A stretch of DNA of 64,000 nt, taken from NCBI RefSeq assembly GCF_950295315.1, contig NC_080164.1, positions 108,440,947 through 108,504,946 on the forward strand. Reading direction: 5' to 3'. This document shows positions 11,764 through 21,890 of this stretch, piece by piece (position 1 is the stretch's first letter; each line of letters opens with the position of its first letter). The position numbers and the translations under genes are program-made. The notes under the pieces are model-generated. The model saw only the letters and a program-made list of their open reading frames with translations, had not been told where the DNA came from and did not search any database. Source of the DNA: Erinaceus europaeus (Eukaryota; Chordata; Mammalia; Eulipotyphla; Erinaceidae).

Positions 11764-12048
11764 AGGGAGTCAGGAGACAGCACAGAAGGTTAAATGCACG
11801 TGGCGCGAAGCGCAAGGAGCATAATGATCTTGGTTCGAGCCCTCGGCTCCTCACCTGCAGGGGCGTCTCTTCACCAGCAGTGAAGCAGGTCTGCAGGTTT
11901 CTGTCTTTCTCTCCCTTTCTCTTTCACTCCTTTCTCCATTTCTCTCTGTCCTATCCAACAACGATGGCATCAATAACAACAACAATAAAAAAACAAGAGC
12001 AACAAAAAGGGAAAATAAATAAATATTTTTTTAGAAAACAGAGTATTT
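11764..12048 (+). mobile_element. SINE, type A
   Basis: Sense copy: AGACAGCACAGAAGGTTAAATGCACGTGGCGCGAAGCGCAAGG head, GGTTCGAGCC B box, CT body and AACAACAACAATAAAAAAACAAGAG tail. Confidence 0.82.
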
Positions 12049-12310
12049 TCATATAGCACTCCTGGGGAATGTAGCATTGTGGGGAATTGTGCCCAAACCT
12101 GAAGCACTCCTTGGAGTCACACCACAGAGCTTCTGTCTTTTTTGCCTGTGGGAGCTGGTGCTCAGGGCTTTGGCCAATGCACTGAGCTGTGCTTGTGGGG
12201 CCTGTCCCGCTCAGCACCTCTCAGGGCACAGGCCCAGCTCACACCCAGCCCAGTAGAATAGCACCTTCACCAGCACTCTGCCAGCTGTAGCCAGCAAGAC
12301 CACAAAAGAG
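12049..12310. other. Unassigned GC-rich single-copy stretch
   Basis: No repeat that I recognise. An 88-codon reverse-strand ORF here runs into the SINE tail and has no family resemblance, so I do not call a gene. Confidence 0.45.
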
Positions 12311-12425
12311 GAGGGCTGGCAAAATAGCTCACATGGATAGTGCATCATTCTACCTGGTACCCTCCACATTGAAGGAAGCTTCAGTACTGTGGTTTCTCTC
12401 TCTCAAACAAAATAGAGAGAATTCT
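12311..12425 (+). mobile_element. SINE, type E, truncated
   Basis: GGGCTGGCAAAATAGCTCACATGGATAG is the sense head matching the antisense copy at 15335-15435; it is followed by CTACCTGGTACC and a CTCTCTC run. Confidence 0.6.
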
Positions 12426-12820
12426 AACAAGTTCAAATCACATGGGTCAGAAGATATGCTATAGAGATACAAAGAAAGGGGTTCTGATCTTCAGCTTTTT
12501 TCTTTTCTTTCTTCCTTCCTTTCTTTCTCTCTTTCTATTAGCATATTTTGTTTTAAGCAGATGACATGCAGTGTTATAATATAGCACAGGGAAATGGCTT
12601 TGAGTGGGTCTTGGAAAAAAAGAGATTTTTGTCATGTAGTCATCTGCCATTTTTTGACAGAACCTATGAAAGGGAACTTTAAGATATAGGGAATTTGAAT
12701 ACTTTGGTTTTCCTCCTCCTCTTCTCTCCTGCCTTTTCTGTAGAGACAGACAGAGGGAGTGAGGAAGAGCTTTTTCCACAATCCTCTACCCACCCCAGAT
12801 TAATTTTTGTATTATTTTTT
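12426..12820. other. No gene seen; short CTTT tract
   Basis: Mostly single-copy DNA with a CTTT/CTTC run near 12497-12537. ORFs crossing it are short and compositionally driven. Confidence 0.45.
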
Positions 12821-12825
12821 CTTAT

Positions 12826-13022
12826 TTATTTATTTATTATTGAATATAGACAGAGAGAAATTGAGAAGGGAGGTAGAGAGGGAAAAAGACAGAGGGTCAC
12901 CTGCAGCCCTGATTCACCGCTCATGAATCTTTGCCCCTGCAGGTGGGCACCAGGGGCTTGAGCCCGGGGTCCTTGCTCATTGGAATGTGTGTGCTTAACC
13001 AGGTGCAACATCACCTGGCCAC
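12826..13022 (-). mobile_element. SINE, type B
   Basis: Antisense copy with TTATTTATTTATTATTGAATATAGACAGAGAG tail and body, CCTGCAGGTGGGCACCAGGGGCTTGAGCC centre and ACCAGGTGCAACATCACCTGGCC antisense head. Confidence 0.85.
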
Positions 13023-13039
13023 TACCCAAAATTTATTTA

Positions 13040-13138
13040 TTTATTTACTTTTATTGACACCCAGGTTACAAATAGTTGGGGCTCAGGGCCTGCACCATGA
13101 ATCCACCACTCTCAGTATCTTCTCCCTTTCTCCTTTTC

Positions 13139-13186
<48 letters not shown>

Positions 13187-13400
13187 TCCCTTCCTTTCTT
13201 CCTTCTCTCTTTCTCTCTCTTTTTCTGGTATAGAGAGAAGTCAAGAGGAGAGGGAAGATAGAGAGAGAGAGAAAGATATCTGCAGTCCTGCTTCACCATT
13301 TGTGAAGTTTCCCCCACTGCAGGTGGGGAGCAGGGGCTTGAACCCAGGTCCTTGCACCTGGTAACTTGTGCACTCAACCAGGTATGCCACCGCCCCCTCC
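13040..13400 (-). mobile_element. SINE complex with internal (TC)n
   Basis: 13050-13115 is the antisense 3' extension found in the longest type A SINEs (TTGGGGCTCAGGGCCTGCACCATGAATCCACC). A TC microsatellite follows, then an antisense type B copy (13220-13400: CCCACTGCAGGTGGGGAGCAGGGGCTTGAACC). Probably one SINE whose CT body expanded, or two adjacent copies. Confidence 0.75.
13143..13185. repeat. (TC)n microsatellite
   Basis: About 20 uninterrupted TC units within the SINE complex, grading into CCTT-like sequence to 13215. Confidence 0.95.
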
Positions 13401-14155
13401 CTGTTACTGCCCATCTCTAGCCTCTGAGTGTAGACAACATTACCAAACATCTATAGCTTTCAAAGCAGCTCCAAGAGGGGGTGTGGAGAAAAAGAGATCC
13501 CCTTTAACTATAAGAGAGCGACCCCCCTGCTGGTCTGACCACTAGACAGCATGGCCCTGCTCTGGCTGCCCTGTGAGCCTGTCACAAAGGCCCTTCTGTT
13601 CGCAGCAGGGACCTGAAACTGTGCTGGCCAGCAGAGCAGAAACAGCAAGGTGGAACCGCTGCCCCACCCGGCCCCACACAATAGCAGGGACTGTCACCAG
13701 GAACAATGGCCTGGACTGGCGCACTGGTGTCCTTTTCGCTGTCATATGCATGACAGAGAGTCTAATGGGCCGTGGGGCCTGGAGTGGCTTTTAAGGCCCT
13801 CACAGTGGCCTCTTATCAGTCCCATCAGTGTTCCCAAGATGTCACAGAATCACAAATCCCAGCCCTGCATTCTCAGGCCTCCCGTGGGGGTGCAGGGGGG
13901 GTCCTGGGGACCTGAAGAGTTCTGGGGGCAAGTTTACATCCAGGAAGGAGAAGTGAAATATGACTGCCATTTGGTGGTAAATATAACTCACCATCTCTGG
14001 AACCAAAGGGTTCAATGAACTACAATAGCTACTCATTATTACTGCTGTCAGTAGTGTTGCTACGAGGACTATTGCTTGGACTCTGGGGTTGCAGATGACT
14101 CCACTGAACTTAAGGGATTTCCCCACCCCACCCCCACAGAGACAGAGAGAAACAG
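13401..14155. other. Single-copy GC-rich stretch, no gene called
   Basis: About 0.75 kb without recognisable repeats, GC richer than its surroundings. ORFs of 118 and 122 codons overlap on opposite strands, but neither shows a domain, codon bias or splice context that would support a gene. It could be a regulatory or exon-flanking relic. Confidence 0.45.
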
Positions 14156-14159
14156 CATG

Positions 14160-14375
14160 AAGGGCCAGGTGGTTAAGTGCACACACTGCAGTGTGCAAGG
14201 ACCTGAGTTCAAACTCCTGGTCGCCACCTGCAAGGGGAAAGCTTCATAAGTGGTGAAGTAGATCTTCAGGAGTCTCTCTGTTTTTCTCCTTCTCTATCTC
14301 CACTTCCTCTCTCAATTTTTCTCTGTCTCTATCCAATATTAAATATATAAAATTTAAGAGAGAGAGAGAGAGAGA
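14160..14375 (+). mobile_element. SINE, type B
   Basis: Sense copy with AGGGCCAGGTGGTTAAGTGCAC head, GAGTTCAAACTCC B box, CACCTGCAAGGGGAAAGC, CT body and AAATATATAAAATTTAAG tail ending in a GA run. Confidence 0.8.
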
Positions 14376-14379
14376 GAAA

Positions 14380-14465
14380 TAGCATGAGAGAGACATGTGA
14401 TGGCCTGGACCTTGAACCCAGGGTAACATGTGAGCTCTGCTGGGGGAACCCTTTGCCAGCCCCTG
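14380..14465 (-). mobile_element. SINE fragment, type D/E
   Basis: CTTGAACCCAGGGTAACATGTGAGC and CTTTGCCAGCCCC are an antisense tRNA-like head. Too short to subtype. Confidence 0.5.
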
Positions 14466-14529
14466 TGATTTCTATAAATATTGGTGGGAACAGTTAAAGT
14501 CCTTTTGAGTAATTTACTGATGCTATTTC

Positions 14530-14552
14530 ATCATCATTATTATTATTATTAT

Positions 14553-14584
<32 letters not shown>

Positions 14585-14595
14585 ATAGTAGTAGT
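14530..14595. repeat. (ATT)n / (AGT)n trinucleotide microsatellite
   Basis: ATT units pass directly into AGT units, a compound microsatellite next to the tail of the following antisense SINE. Confidence 0.9.
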
Positions 14596-14765
14596 ATATT
14601 TATTGGATAGAGACAGCCAGAAATTGAAAGGGTAAAACAAAAACACCTGCAGCCCTGCTTCACCACTTGCAAAGCTTTCTCCCTGCAGGTGGGCACCGGG
14701 GGCTTGAATCTGGGTCCTTGTGGGTTGTAACATGTGCACTCAACCAGGTACATCACCACCTGGCC
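14596..14765 (-). mobile_element. SINE, type B
   Basis: TATTTATTGGATAGAGACAGCCAG tail side, CCCTGCAGGTGGGCACCGGGGGCTTGAA centre and CAACCAGGTACATCACCACCTGGCC antisense head. Confidence 0.87.
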
Positions 14766-14805
14766 TCATTCTGGGTTGAGTTTTTCAGATAGACTGACAG
14801 ATGAC

Positions 14806-14817
14806 ACATAGATAGAT

Positions 14818-14868
<51 letters not shown>
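14806..14868. repeat. (GATA)n microsatellite
   Basis: About 15 GATA units with one early interruption. Confidence 0.95.
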
Positions 14869-14870
<2 letters not shown>

Positions 14871-14878
14871 CTACCCCT

Positions 14879-14981
14879 GGTCCAGGAGGTGGTGCAGTGG
14901 ATAAAGCACTAGACTGTCAAGTATGAGGTCCCAGGTTCAATCCCCAGTAATACATGTACCAAAGTGATATAGTGATGTCTG

Positions 14982-15018
<37 letters not shown>

Positions 15019-15055
15019 TCTCACTAATAAATAAACACAATCTTACAAAAAAAAA
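14879..15055 (+). mobile_element. SINE, type D
   Basis: Sense head CCAGGAGGTGGTGCAGTGGATAAAGC, B box GGTTCAATCCCC, then a pure TC run (14987-15013) and TCACTAATAAATAAACAC tail with an A-run. A good reference copy for this type. Confidence 0.85.
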
Positions 15056-15056
15056 A

Positions 15057-15335
15057 GATGGGTTTGGGTGGTAGCACACCTGGTTAAGCACACATATTAC
15101 TAAGCATAAGGAACTGGGTTCAAGCCCCCAGCTCCCCACCTGCAGGGGGGGTGCTTCACAAGTAGTAAAGCAGGTCCAGGTGTCTGTCTTTCTCTCTCCC
15201 TCTCTATCTCCCCCTCCTCTCTCAATTTATCTCTGTCTTATCCAATCAAATGGAAAAAATGGCTGCCAGGAGCAGTGGATTCATAGTGCTGACACCAAGC
15301 CCTGTGATAACCCTGGAGGAAAAAAAAGATATAGT
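15057..15335 (+). mobile_element. SINE with 3' extension
   Basis: Sense head GGTAGCACACCTGGTTAAGC, B box GGTTCAAGCCC and CT body, then the extension AAAATGGCTGCCAGGAGCAGTGG ending CCTGGAGG plus A-run. The extension matches 44222-44299 and its antisense forms. Confidence 0.83.
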
Positions 15336-15435
15336 ACTGAAACCTCCTCCAGTGAAGGGGAGGCAGGGTTCAGGTGTGGGCTGTGTGCATGACAAAGCAG
15401 GCACACTATCCAGCTGAGCTATTTTGCAAGCTTGT
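15336..15435 (-). mobile_element. SINE, type E
   Basis: Antisense: GGCAGGGTTCAGGTGTGGGC and ACTATCCAGCTGAGCTATTTTGC are the complement of the head seen at 12311. Confidence 0.6.
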
Positions 15436-15905
15436 TTATTCCCTTTTTAAGTGGCATCAAATCCCTGTGGTACCTGGCTGGATGACTGTGTATCCAAAAC
15501 TTACTTATAGATGAAGTATGACTTCAGAGAATGAGCTTGAAGGCAGAGGACTCCAAGTGGAGTTCTGGACTAGCCCTGTCAGATATACTGGACAAAGAAC
15601 CTGGGGATGGCATCTACACAACTGTTGGGAGGCACTCACCACAGAGCTTGGTATATGCTCATGCAGGAGGACCTTGGACTAAGGAGCACTTGGCTGGAAA
15701 CAAGGGTGATGAGTAGTCTTGGGTAGGAGGTTATATATATATACCCTTTGGACTCAACGTTCTCACTTCTGACTCACTCCAATCTTCATCCAGTGGGGAG
15801 GCTGCCATTTTTGTTTTATTCTTCATAGAAGAAAATATAAGCACACTTCCTAAGCAGTACTACTTGGTTACTTGTTCATAACATATATTTGCATAAGAAA
15901 AATGG
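15436..15905. other. No gene or young repeat recognised
   Basis: Single-copy sequence with a short (TA)n at about 15734-15742. ORFs of about 60 codons are unsupported. Confidence 0.45.
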
Positions 15906-15907
15906 AA

Positions 15908-16205
15908 ACAGGAGGCTAGGTGGTGGAGCACCCAGTTGAGAGAGTACTAGGACCCAGATTTAAGGCCCTGCTCCCCACCTGCAGGAGGAAAGTTTCAGGA
16001 GTGATGAAGCAGGTTTGCAGATGTCTCTCTGCCTCTCTCTCCCTCTCTCTCTCTATCTCCCCCTTCCCACTCAGTTTCTCTCTATTCTATCAAATAAAAA
16101 GTAGAAAGATTAAAAAAATAAAGGGGGGAGTGAAGTGACTGTAGGAGTGATAAATTCATAGTGCTGGCATCAAGCTCAAACTCTGGTGGTAGTTAAGAAG
16201 AAGGG
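15908..16205 (+). mobile_element. SINE, type B with 3' extension
   Basis: Head GGCTAGGTGGTGGAGCACCCAG, centre CCCCACCTGCAGGAGG, CT body, then GTAGGAGTGATAAATTCATAGTGCTGG of the diverged extension. Confidence 0.75.
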
Positions 16206-16254
16206 AGGCCTGACCCAGATTTTATGTGTGTAGTATATTTTCTATTAGGTCATA

Positions 16255-16463
16255 TGGTGGGGAGGAAGTGCGGGCAGTGGTACACAGGGTTAAGTGCATA
16301 TAGTATGAAGCACAAGGGCCAGCACAGGAATCCTGATTTGAACCCCTAGTTCCCCACCTACAGGGGGTCACTTTACAAGCGGTGAAGCAGCTCTGCAGGT
16401 CTCTCTGTCTCTCTCTCTCTATCCATCTCCCTATCCTATAAAAAAAAGAAAGAAAGAAAGAAA

Positions 16464-16521
<58 letters not shown>

Positions 16522-16575
16522 AATGGCTGAAGGAGCAGTGGATACATAGTGCTGGCATCCAGACCCAGCTATAGG
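16255..16575 (+). mobile_element. SINE, type A, with expanded AAAG tract
   Basis: Sense head GTGCGGGCAGTGGTACACAG, B box region, CCCCACCTACAGGGGGTCAC and CT body. The A-rich region became AAAG units (16441-16521), followed by the 3' extension ATGGCTGAAGGAGCAGTGG. Confidence 0.78.
16441..16521. repeat. (AAAG)n microsatellite
   Basis: About 19 AAAG units with one GGAAG interruption, lying between SINE body and SINE extension, so it probably grew from the internal A-rich linker. Confidence 0.95.
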
Positions 16576-16639
16576 GTCATATGGGAACAACATGGGTATG
16601 GGATACCTACAGAGAAATCTTGGAGCCAAATCATTGCCT

Positions 16640-16820
16640 CTATCTAGTATTATGTAATCTTTATGAATTCTTTAACCTCACAGTATGTTAATGTTTCATC
16701 TGTGAAGTTGACTTTGGTTTTATCCTCTCTACCTCACAGAAGTAGAATGATTTAGTATTTATGTACAAATGAGCTAACAGAGGCAAGATGTTTATAGCGT
16801 GATGCACATTTGTTCATGCC
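16640..16820 (+). mobile_element. Possible MIR element
   Basis: TTTAACCTCACAG, TTTCATCTGTGAAG, CTACCTCACAGAAGTAG and a later ATGAGCTAACA follow the order of the MIR core (CTCATCTGTAAAATG ... TACCTCATAGGGTTG ... ATGAG). Highly diverged; the call rests on motif order only. Confidence 0.4.
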
Positions 16821-16924
16821 TGATCAATGATAGCAAATTCTGGGTTGAACACAGGTTAGCTTCTAACTTGGACCTAGAGTGAGAATCGACACCATGTGAG
16901 CTTGATATTCAAATAGGAAGAACC

Positions 16925-17160
16925 AGACATGCTGGGCTGGGTGGTGGCATATACTAAGTGCATGTATTAAGTGCATGTATTCCCATGCATAAGGACATGG
17001 GTTTAAAACCCCAGTCCCCACTTACAGGGGGAAAGCTTCACAAGTGATGAATTAGGGCTACAGATGTCTCTCTGTCTCTCTCTCCTTCTATAACTCTCCC
17101 TCCCTCTCAGTTTTTCTCTGTTCTATTAAATAAAATAAATAATTTAAAAAAACCCAAACA
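16925..17160 (+). mobile_element. SINE, type B
   Basis: Sense head GGGCTGGGTGGTGGCATATAC with a short direct repeat (TTAAGTGCATGTA) inside, then CCCCACTTACAGGGGGAAAGC, CT body and AAATAAAATAAATAATTT tail. Confidence 0.8.
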
Positions 17161-17387
17161 AATTAGCTTCCAAAAGTACCAGAGACTCTATGATAACAAC
17201 TGAGGAGAGTATAATGGCAAAGTTTCTTGAGAGCGCAGCTCACATGGAGGGTATAAATGTGTCCCTGTGGTGATGGGAGGTCGACAGAGCAAGTCTGATA
17301 TGACAGTGATGAGAATACCAGTAGCCCATAAGAGTTAACTTTCACTAGTCACTGGATCTTGCTCATGACCTCCACTTATCTTCTTGG
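17161..17387. other. Single-copy, no gene seen
   Basis: No repeat or coding signal that I recognise. Confidence 0.4.
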
Positions 17388-17397
17388 AAAACCTATA

Positions 17398-17655
17398 GGG
17401 CTGGGTGGTGGTGCACATGGTTGAGAACACATGTTACAGTGCACAAGGACCCAGGTTTGAGCCCCTGGTCCCCACCTGCAGGAAGAAAGCTTTGCAAGTG
17501 GTGAAGCAGGGCTGCAGGTCTCTCTCTCTCTCACTCGCTCGCTCTCTCTTTCTCTCTCTCTCTCTGTGTATGTGTCACCGGTTCCCCTACTGATTTTTTG
17601 GTTGTCTTTATCTGATAAATAAAGATAATACAAAATAAAAGAAAAAAGAAAAAAC
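17398..17655 (+). mobile_element. SINE, type B
   Basis: Complete sense copy, GGGCTGGGTGGTGGTGCACA head to an ATAAATAAAGATAAT tail and long A-run. Flanks AAAACCTATA (17388-17397) and AAAACTTATA (from about 17658) look like a TSD with one change. Confidence 0.87.
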
Positions 17656-17734
17656 AAAAAACTTATAAAGTAGTAAGCATTTGCTCAGTCTTACAAACAG
17701 AGAAACTGGGATTTGATGCCAAGTAACTTCAATT

Positions 17735-18015
17735 TATTTATTTATTTTCCCTTTTGTTGCCCTTGTGTTTTTTATTGTTATTGTGGTTATTATTGTTGTT
17801 ATTGATGTCATTGTTGTTAGGACAGAGAGAAATGGAGAGAGGAGGGGAAGACAGAGAAGGGGAGAGAAAGATAGACACCTGCATACATGCTTCACCATTT
17901 GTGAAGGGACTCCCCTGCAGGTGGGGAGCTGGGGGCTTGAACTGGGATCCTTATGCCGGTCCTTGTGCTTTGCGCCACTTGTGCTTAACCTGCTGCGCTA
18001 CCGCCTGACTCCCTG
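17735..18015 (-). mobile_element. SINE, type A
   Basis: Antisense copy: TTATTTATTTATTTTCCCTTTTGTTGCCC tail, TTGTTGTTATTGATGTCATTG linker, CCCCTGCAGGTGGGGAGCTG centre and GCGCTACCGCCTGACTCCC antisense head. Confidence 0.9.
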
Positions 18016-18204
18016 CTGAGTAACTTCCTAGGGGAACTTGTCCACAAAAGTATGAGTTTTGACTCAGAGTTCTGTACTTCACAGGATTTGTTTATTACTT
18101 CAAAGAACACATGGTGTATATTCTTAGTAGGGTATTACTCACCTGTTAAAAAGATGAAGTCTTAATTTTTTTTTTTCAAGAGAATGGGGGAAGGCAGAGA
18201 GAGG

Positions 18205-18300
18205 ATTTACTGGGCTGGATATGTATCTTGTCATGCATGCATCCCAGGTTCAAGTCCTAGCACTATAAGAGAGGGTCAGTGAATTGGAGGAAACTATGTG
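18205..18300 (+). mobile_element. SINE fragment, type D
   Basis: TACTGGGCTGGATATGTATCTTG with CCCAGGTTCAAGTCCTAGCAC resembles a tRNA-like head and B box; the body is short and diverged. Confidence 0.45.
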
Positions 18301-18534
18301 TATGTATGTGTCCCTAATGAGAAAAATCTGCCCTGGGAATCAGTGAAATTACACATGTGTGAGGCCCAGGTTGCCCCCACATAAACAAAGAAAGAAAGAA
18401 AAAAAGATATGAAGTTAGTGTAAAGAAATCTGCTGATAATCTTACGGGTTTTTCTCTGTATGTGACTCTGTTTTTCTCTTGCAACCTTCAAGATCCCTTC
18501 TTCATCCTTATTCCGTTTCATTTTTTTTTTCTCA

Positions 18535-18768
18535 TTGATAATTTATTTATTTTTAAATTTAAAAAAATTTTAATTTAAGAAAGAAGACATTAACAAAACC
18601 GTAGTATAGGAAGCTTACAACTCCACACAATTCCCACTCCCTGATCTCCATATCTCATCCCCATCCCCTGGTAGCTCTCCCATTCTCTATCCCTCTGGGA
18701 GTATGGACCCAGGGTCATTGTGGGTTGCAGAAAGTGGAAGGTCTGGCTTCTGTAATTACATTTCATTC
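18535..18768 (-). mobile_element. L1 3' UTR fragment nested in ORF1
   Basis: Antisense distal UTR: ACAACTCCACACAATTCCCACTCC, CTCTATCCCTCTGGGAGTATGG, GTGGAAGGTCTGGCTTCTG. Flanks GTTTCATTT (about 18514-18522) and ATTTCATTC (about 18760-18769) resemble a short TSD. ORF1 resumes immediately on the right side. Confidence 0.8.
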
Positions 18769-19022
18769 TAAGTATGATGTATTTTAGTGTCTTTAAGTCT
18801 GAGCCAATTCTGTTTAGGACTTTCTGGGATTTTTGAACCTTTATGTTGTTTATAGTGGGGAAAGTTTTCCACTATTATCTCCTATAGAATGCTTTCTTCC
18901 CATTCCTCTCTTTCTTACTCTAGTAAGCCAATAATGCGAGTGCTACGTCTTCTTAGGTCATCCTATATGTCTCTGTTGTTGTTTTCAGTGTCTCTTAATC
19001 TCTGTTTTAGTTCTTTTATTTC

Positions 19023-19373
19023 TGCTGGGGAATTATGCAGATGCAGTCACATCTGCCAAGCTGTCCCCTCAGGCTTTGCCACTTCCCGTGATATTCTCAC
19101 ATTGCCTTTTTCAACCAATCGTGTCCCGACACGACATGTTACTCCTGGTTGTTGTCCTATAAAGCCCTTCTTCTTCCACCCCTTGTCTCTCTTGCCCGCT
19201 TTTCACATTGGTGATTAGATGCAAGGGAGGGTGGTCCAGGAGGTGGCCATTTTTGCTACCTCCTTGTGGCCTGAAACACTTCGCTCAACTCTGAGGTGCC
19301 TGTGCGAATAAAGATTTGTGTTCCCTCTTCACTCTGGATCTCCTGTCTCTCTTCTCTGAGGCGCAGCCCTACA
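19023..19373 (+). mobile_element. Solo LTR of an endogenous retrovirus
   Basis: A 351-bp unit starting TG and ending CA, unlike the L1 ORF1 around it. It has a TATA-like CTATAAAG at 19158 and AATAAA at 19307-19312, in the order expected for U3, R and U5 on the plus strand. Flanks TATTTC (19017-19022) and TATTAC (19374-19379) form a 6-bp TSD with one change, a length typical of class II (ERV2) elements. No internal viral genes remain, so it is the product of LTR-LTR recombination. Family assignment is not possible by eye. Confidence 0.82.
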
Positions 19374-19719
19374 TATTACTTTCTTAGTTTTCTCAAATTT
19401 ATCCTTGATCCTGCAAATTCTGTTTTCTGTTCTCTCTCCCCTCAGATGTTTTCCTGTAGCTCAACTATTTTGCTACCCTGTTCAGATATTGTATTAGTTT
19501 TTTCAGCTAACTGTGCTCTTAATTCAGCTATTTCAGCTTTCAGCTCTCTAATTACCTTGAGATAGGTAGTGTTTTCTTTCAGAGTCTCAATTGTTGTTTC
19601 CCCAGTTCTGATAATATTACCTTTAAAAGATTTCCTCACTCCTGTGATTAGTGCATCAATTAGTGTTTGGATATTATTCTGATTCTTATTTGTTTCTAGC
19701 TTGTTGGGATTAAAAAAAA

Positions 19720-19965
19720 AATAAAGACATGGATCTTCAGGTTGTTATGCTGAGTGAAAGAAATCAGCATATGATTTCATTCACCTATGGTGACTCACAC
19801 ATGATCACCATGCATGAGGACCTGGGCTTGAGCTCTGGGTTTGACTATGAGAGTGCCCACAGTGGAGAAGCTTCATGAGAGATGAGGTGCAGTTGTAGTG
19901 AGAGGGTGAGGGGTAGAGAGCCAACATGGCTGGCTTCCATGGTTATAGATTTATCATAATTAAAT
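19720..19965 (+). mobile_element. Old L1 3'-end scrap plus SINE remnant
   Basis: 19725-19790 (TATGCTGAGTGAAAGAAATCAG) matches the end of old L1 ORF2. 19790-19960 contains GCATGAGGACCTGGGCTTGAG and GGAGAAGCTTCATGAGAGATGAG of a decayed type B SINE. Confidence 0.5.
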
Positions 19966-20510
19966 TTTAAAAAGAGTTGGGGAGAAAAACATGATTTTCA
20001 GGAATTGTAAGCTTCCTTCAGGAAAAGTTAGAGTACACATGCCAGAGTCTACATGGGGAGAGTGATAGAGATGCTTGCATGCCAAAGAACAGACAGGCAG
20101 GGAGCATGGCCATGCCCACAATGATGATCGACTTTTATAAACTTCTAAGGCCCAGCTTTCACTTCCTTTGTAAGTCACACCCACAGCTATTACAACTTGC
20201 AGATGTATTTCATTTATTCCCTTCCCTCTCTGATAAAGGAAATAATGTCTGACTTCCTCAGGTGTTCCTTGAGGTGTTCCTGCCCTTCTCAGTGAGGGGA
20301 AAAACAAAGGTTCCTGGTCACAAAGGTTTGGAGTTCCTGTGGAACTGAGTTCAGGATGCTCTGGTCATCTTCCCTTAACACAGTGGTGCTGTGGTGTCTC
20401 ACTTCTCTCCCCCAGTGTATCTCATATCTGTCTGTCACACTCTATAATAAAAGAAATATAGCTTCCAGATGTTTTACCAGTCTTACCTAAGCAACCTCAG
20501 AGAGGGGAAG
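19966..20510. other. Mostly single-copy, no gene called
   Basis: A 115-codon reverse ORF is present without recognisable domains. Some SINE-like CTCTCTCCC sequence lies near 20400-20460. Confidence 0.4.
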
Positions 20511-20514
20511 TTAC

Positions 20515-20640
20515 TTTCTCATAGGTGTGAAGCAGTATTTCATTGTTGTCTTCATTTTTATTTCTTTACTAATAAGTGACTTTGAGCATTTTCTTGAAAT
20601 GTCTGTTGGCCATGAGTCAACAACTATCCTGTAAGCTACT
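20515..20640 (-). mobile_element. Ancient L1 ORF2 scrap
   Basis: TCTCATAGGTGTGAAGCAG, TTTCATTGTTGTCTTCATTT and GACTTTGAGCATTTTCTTG are antisense of the L1 ORF2 C-terminal region seen at 4110-4200, with much more divergence. Confidence 0.6.
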
Positions 20641-20689
20641 AATTCCTCAAGAAAATGTTAAAAAAAAAAAATTCAGTGAATTGCCAATG

Positions 20690-21245
20690 GAAAAAAAAAA
20701 AGACTGTTGTTGGCCCTTTAGAATATAACTAAAATATGCCTACTAGCTATCTACAGAACGGAGGACCCCCCCACTCTTCATCTGCACTACTCCAGCCTTT
20801 AGGTTCATGATTAGTCAACAACTTGTTTAGCTTTATATGTTAACTCTCCTTTCAGCCACCAGGTTCCAGATGCTACCATGATGTCAACCAGACTTCCCTG
20901 GACAGATGACCCTACCAATGTGTCCTGGAGCTCTAATTCTCCAGAGCCCCACCCTACTAGGGAAAGAGAGAGAGAGACAGGCTGAGTATGGATCAACCTG
21001 TCAACGCCCATGTTCAGTGAGGAAGCAATTGCAGAAGCCAGACCTTCCACCTTCTGCATCCCACAATTACCTTGGGTCCATACTCCCAGAGGATGAAAGA
21101 ATAGGAAAGCTATCAGGGGAAGGGATGAGATACAGAGTTCTGATGGTGGAAATCGTGTGAAATTGTACCCCTCTTATCCTATGGTTTTTGTCAGTGTTTC
21201 CTTTTTATAAATAAATAATAATAATAAAATTTAAGAAAGAAATCA
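20690..21245 (+). mobile_element. L1 3' UTR, 5' truncated
   Basis: Sense distal UTR of the long lineage, from TGGCCCTTTAGAATATAAC to GTACCCCTCTTATCC and TTTATAAATAAATAATAATAA. It parallels 47270-47785 closely. No ORF2 attached. Confidence 0.85.
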
Positions 21246-21710
21246 CTCATGTCAGAAAAAAAAAATGCTGTGTTTTTTAAGGGAGAGAACTTTAACGTAT
21301 GACTTTGACTCCATCACCTGTCATCTGTATCCCACTGAGGCAACCAAAGCACCATCTTCTCAGTTATTAAAACAAATAAGAACAGAAAGCAGGAATAAGC
21401 CTGTTGGCTTGGACAAATTGTTCTGTCCAGTGAGAATGTACTTCAGAACAGCATTGAGCTGTGTTTTTACTGTGTGTGTGTGTGTGTGTGTGTGTTTTTG
21501 GGGGATACTGAGTTCATGGGTCTTCTCAAGTCAGCTCTCTGCTCTTCACTGTCAGAATTCATACTTTGTCTGCTGGCAACTTCAAGTCTCAGTTATTTCA
21601 AACCAGCTTACCTGTTATTTCCTCCAAGATTTCAACAGCTTCTCAGTCTTACCCAAAGACTCTCAATTTTATTCAGAAACATAGAAATGATTATCATTAC
21701 ATACAAAAGA
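21246..21710. other. Single-copy with (GT)n
   Basis: A GT run at 21472-21494 divides the stretch. A 139-codon forward ORF (21265-21684) runs through the GT repeat as Cys-Val repeats and lacks any domain, so I do not call it. Confidence 0.45.
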
Positions 21711-21711
21711 A

Positions 21712-21890
21712 TTTTTTTGGCCTCCAGGATTATTGCTGTGGCTCAGCAATAATCCACTGCTCCCAATGGCCATTTTTTCCCCTTTTTTGTTTTCTTTCCA
21801 CGTTATTTGATAGGACAGAGAGAAATTGAGAGGGGAGGGGGAAGTAGAAAGGGATAGAGAAAGAGAGACACCTGCAGACTTGCTTCACTG
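21712..21890 (-). mobile_element. SINE with 3' extension, truncated
   Basis: TTTTTTTGGCCTCCAGGATTATTGCTG opens the antisense extension, followed by CCCCTTTTTTGTTTTC and GACAGAGAGAAATTGAGAGGGG; it stops at CTGCAGACTTGCTTCAC, so the tRNA-like head is missing. Confidence 0.75.

Larger units (their letters stand above)
18405..19690 (-). pseudogene. L1 ORF1 remnant, broken by two insertions
   Basis: Three collinear pieces (18405-18525, 18769-19016, 19380-19690) read leftward as ORF1: the coiled-coil part (ELKAEIAELRAQLAEKTN) at the right, then RNA-binding part, then CTD (YREKPVRLSADF-like region) at the left. An L1 UTR fragment and a solo LTR separate them. The copy is diverged from the intact ORF1 at 57614-58588. 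Confidence 0.8.

Noticed and set aside
13650..14198. Overlapping 122-codon (+) and 118-codon (-) frames in GC-rich single-copy DNA
   Set aside because: Opposite-strand frames of similar length are expected in GC-rich DNA. No domain, splice context or start context supports either.
14806..14868. CRISPR-like array
   Set aside because: Tandem tetranucleotide repeat without spacers in a vertebrate genome. No array is present anywhere in the window.
21265..21684. 139-codon forward frame
   Set aside because: It runs through a GT microsatellite as Cys-Val repeats and shows no family resemblance.
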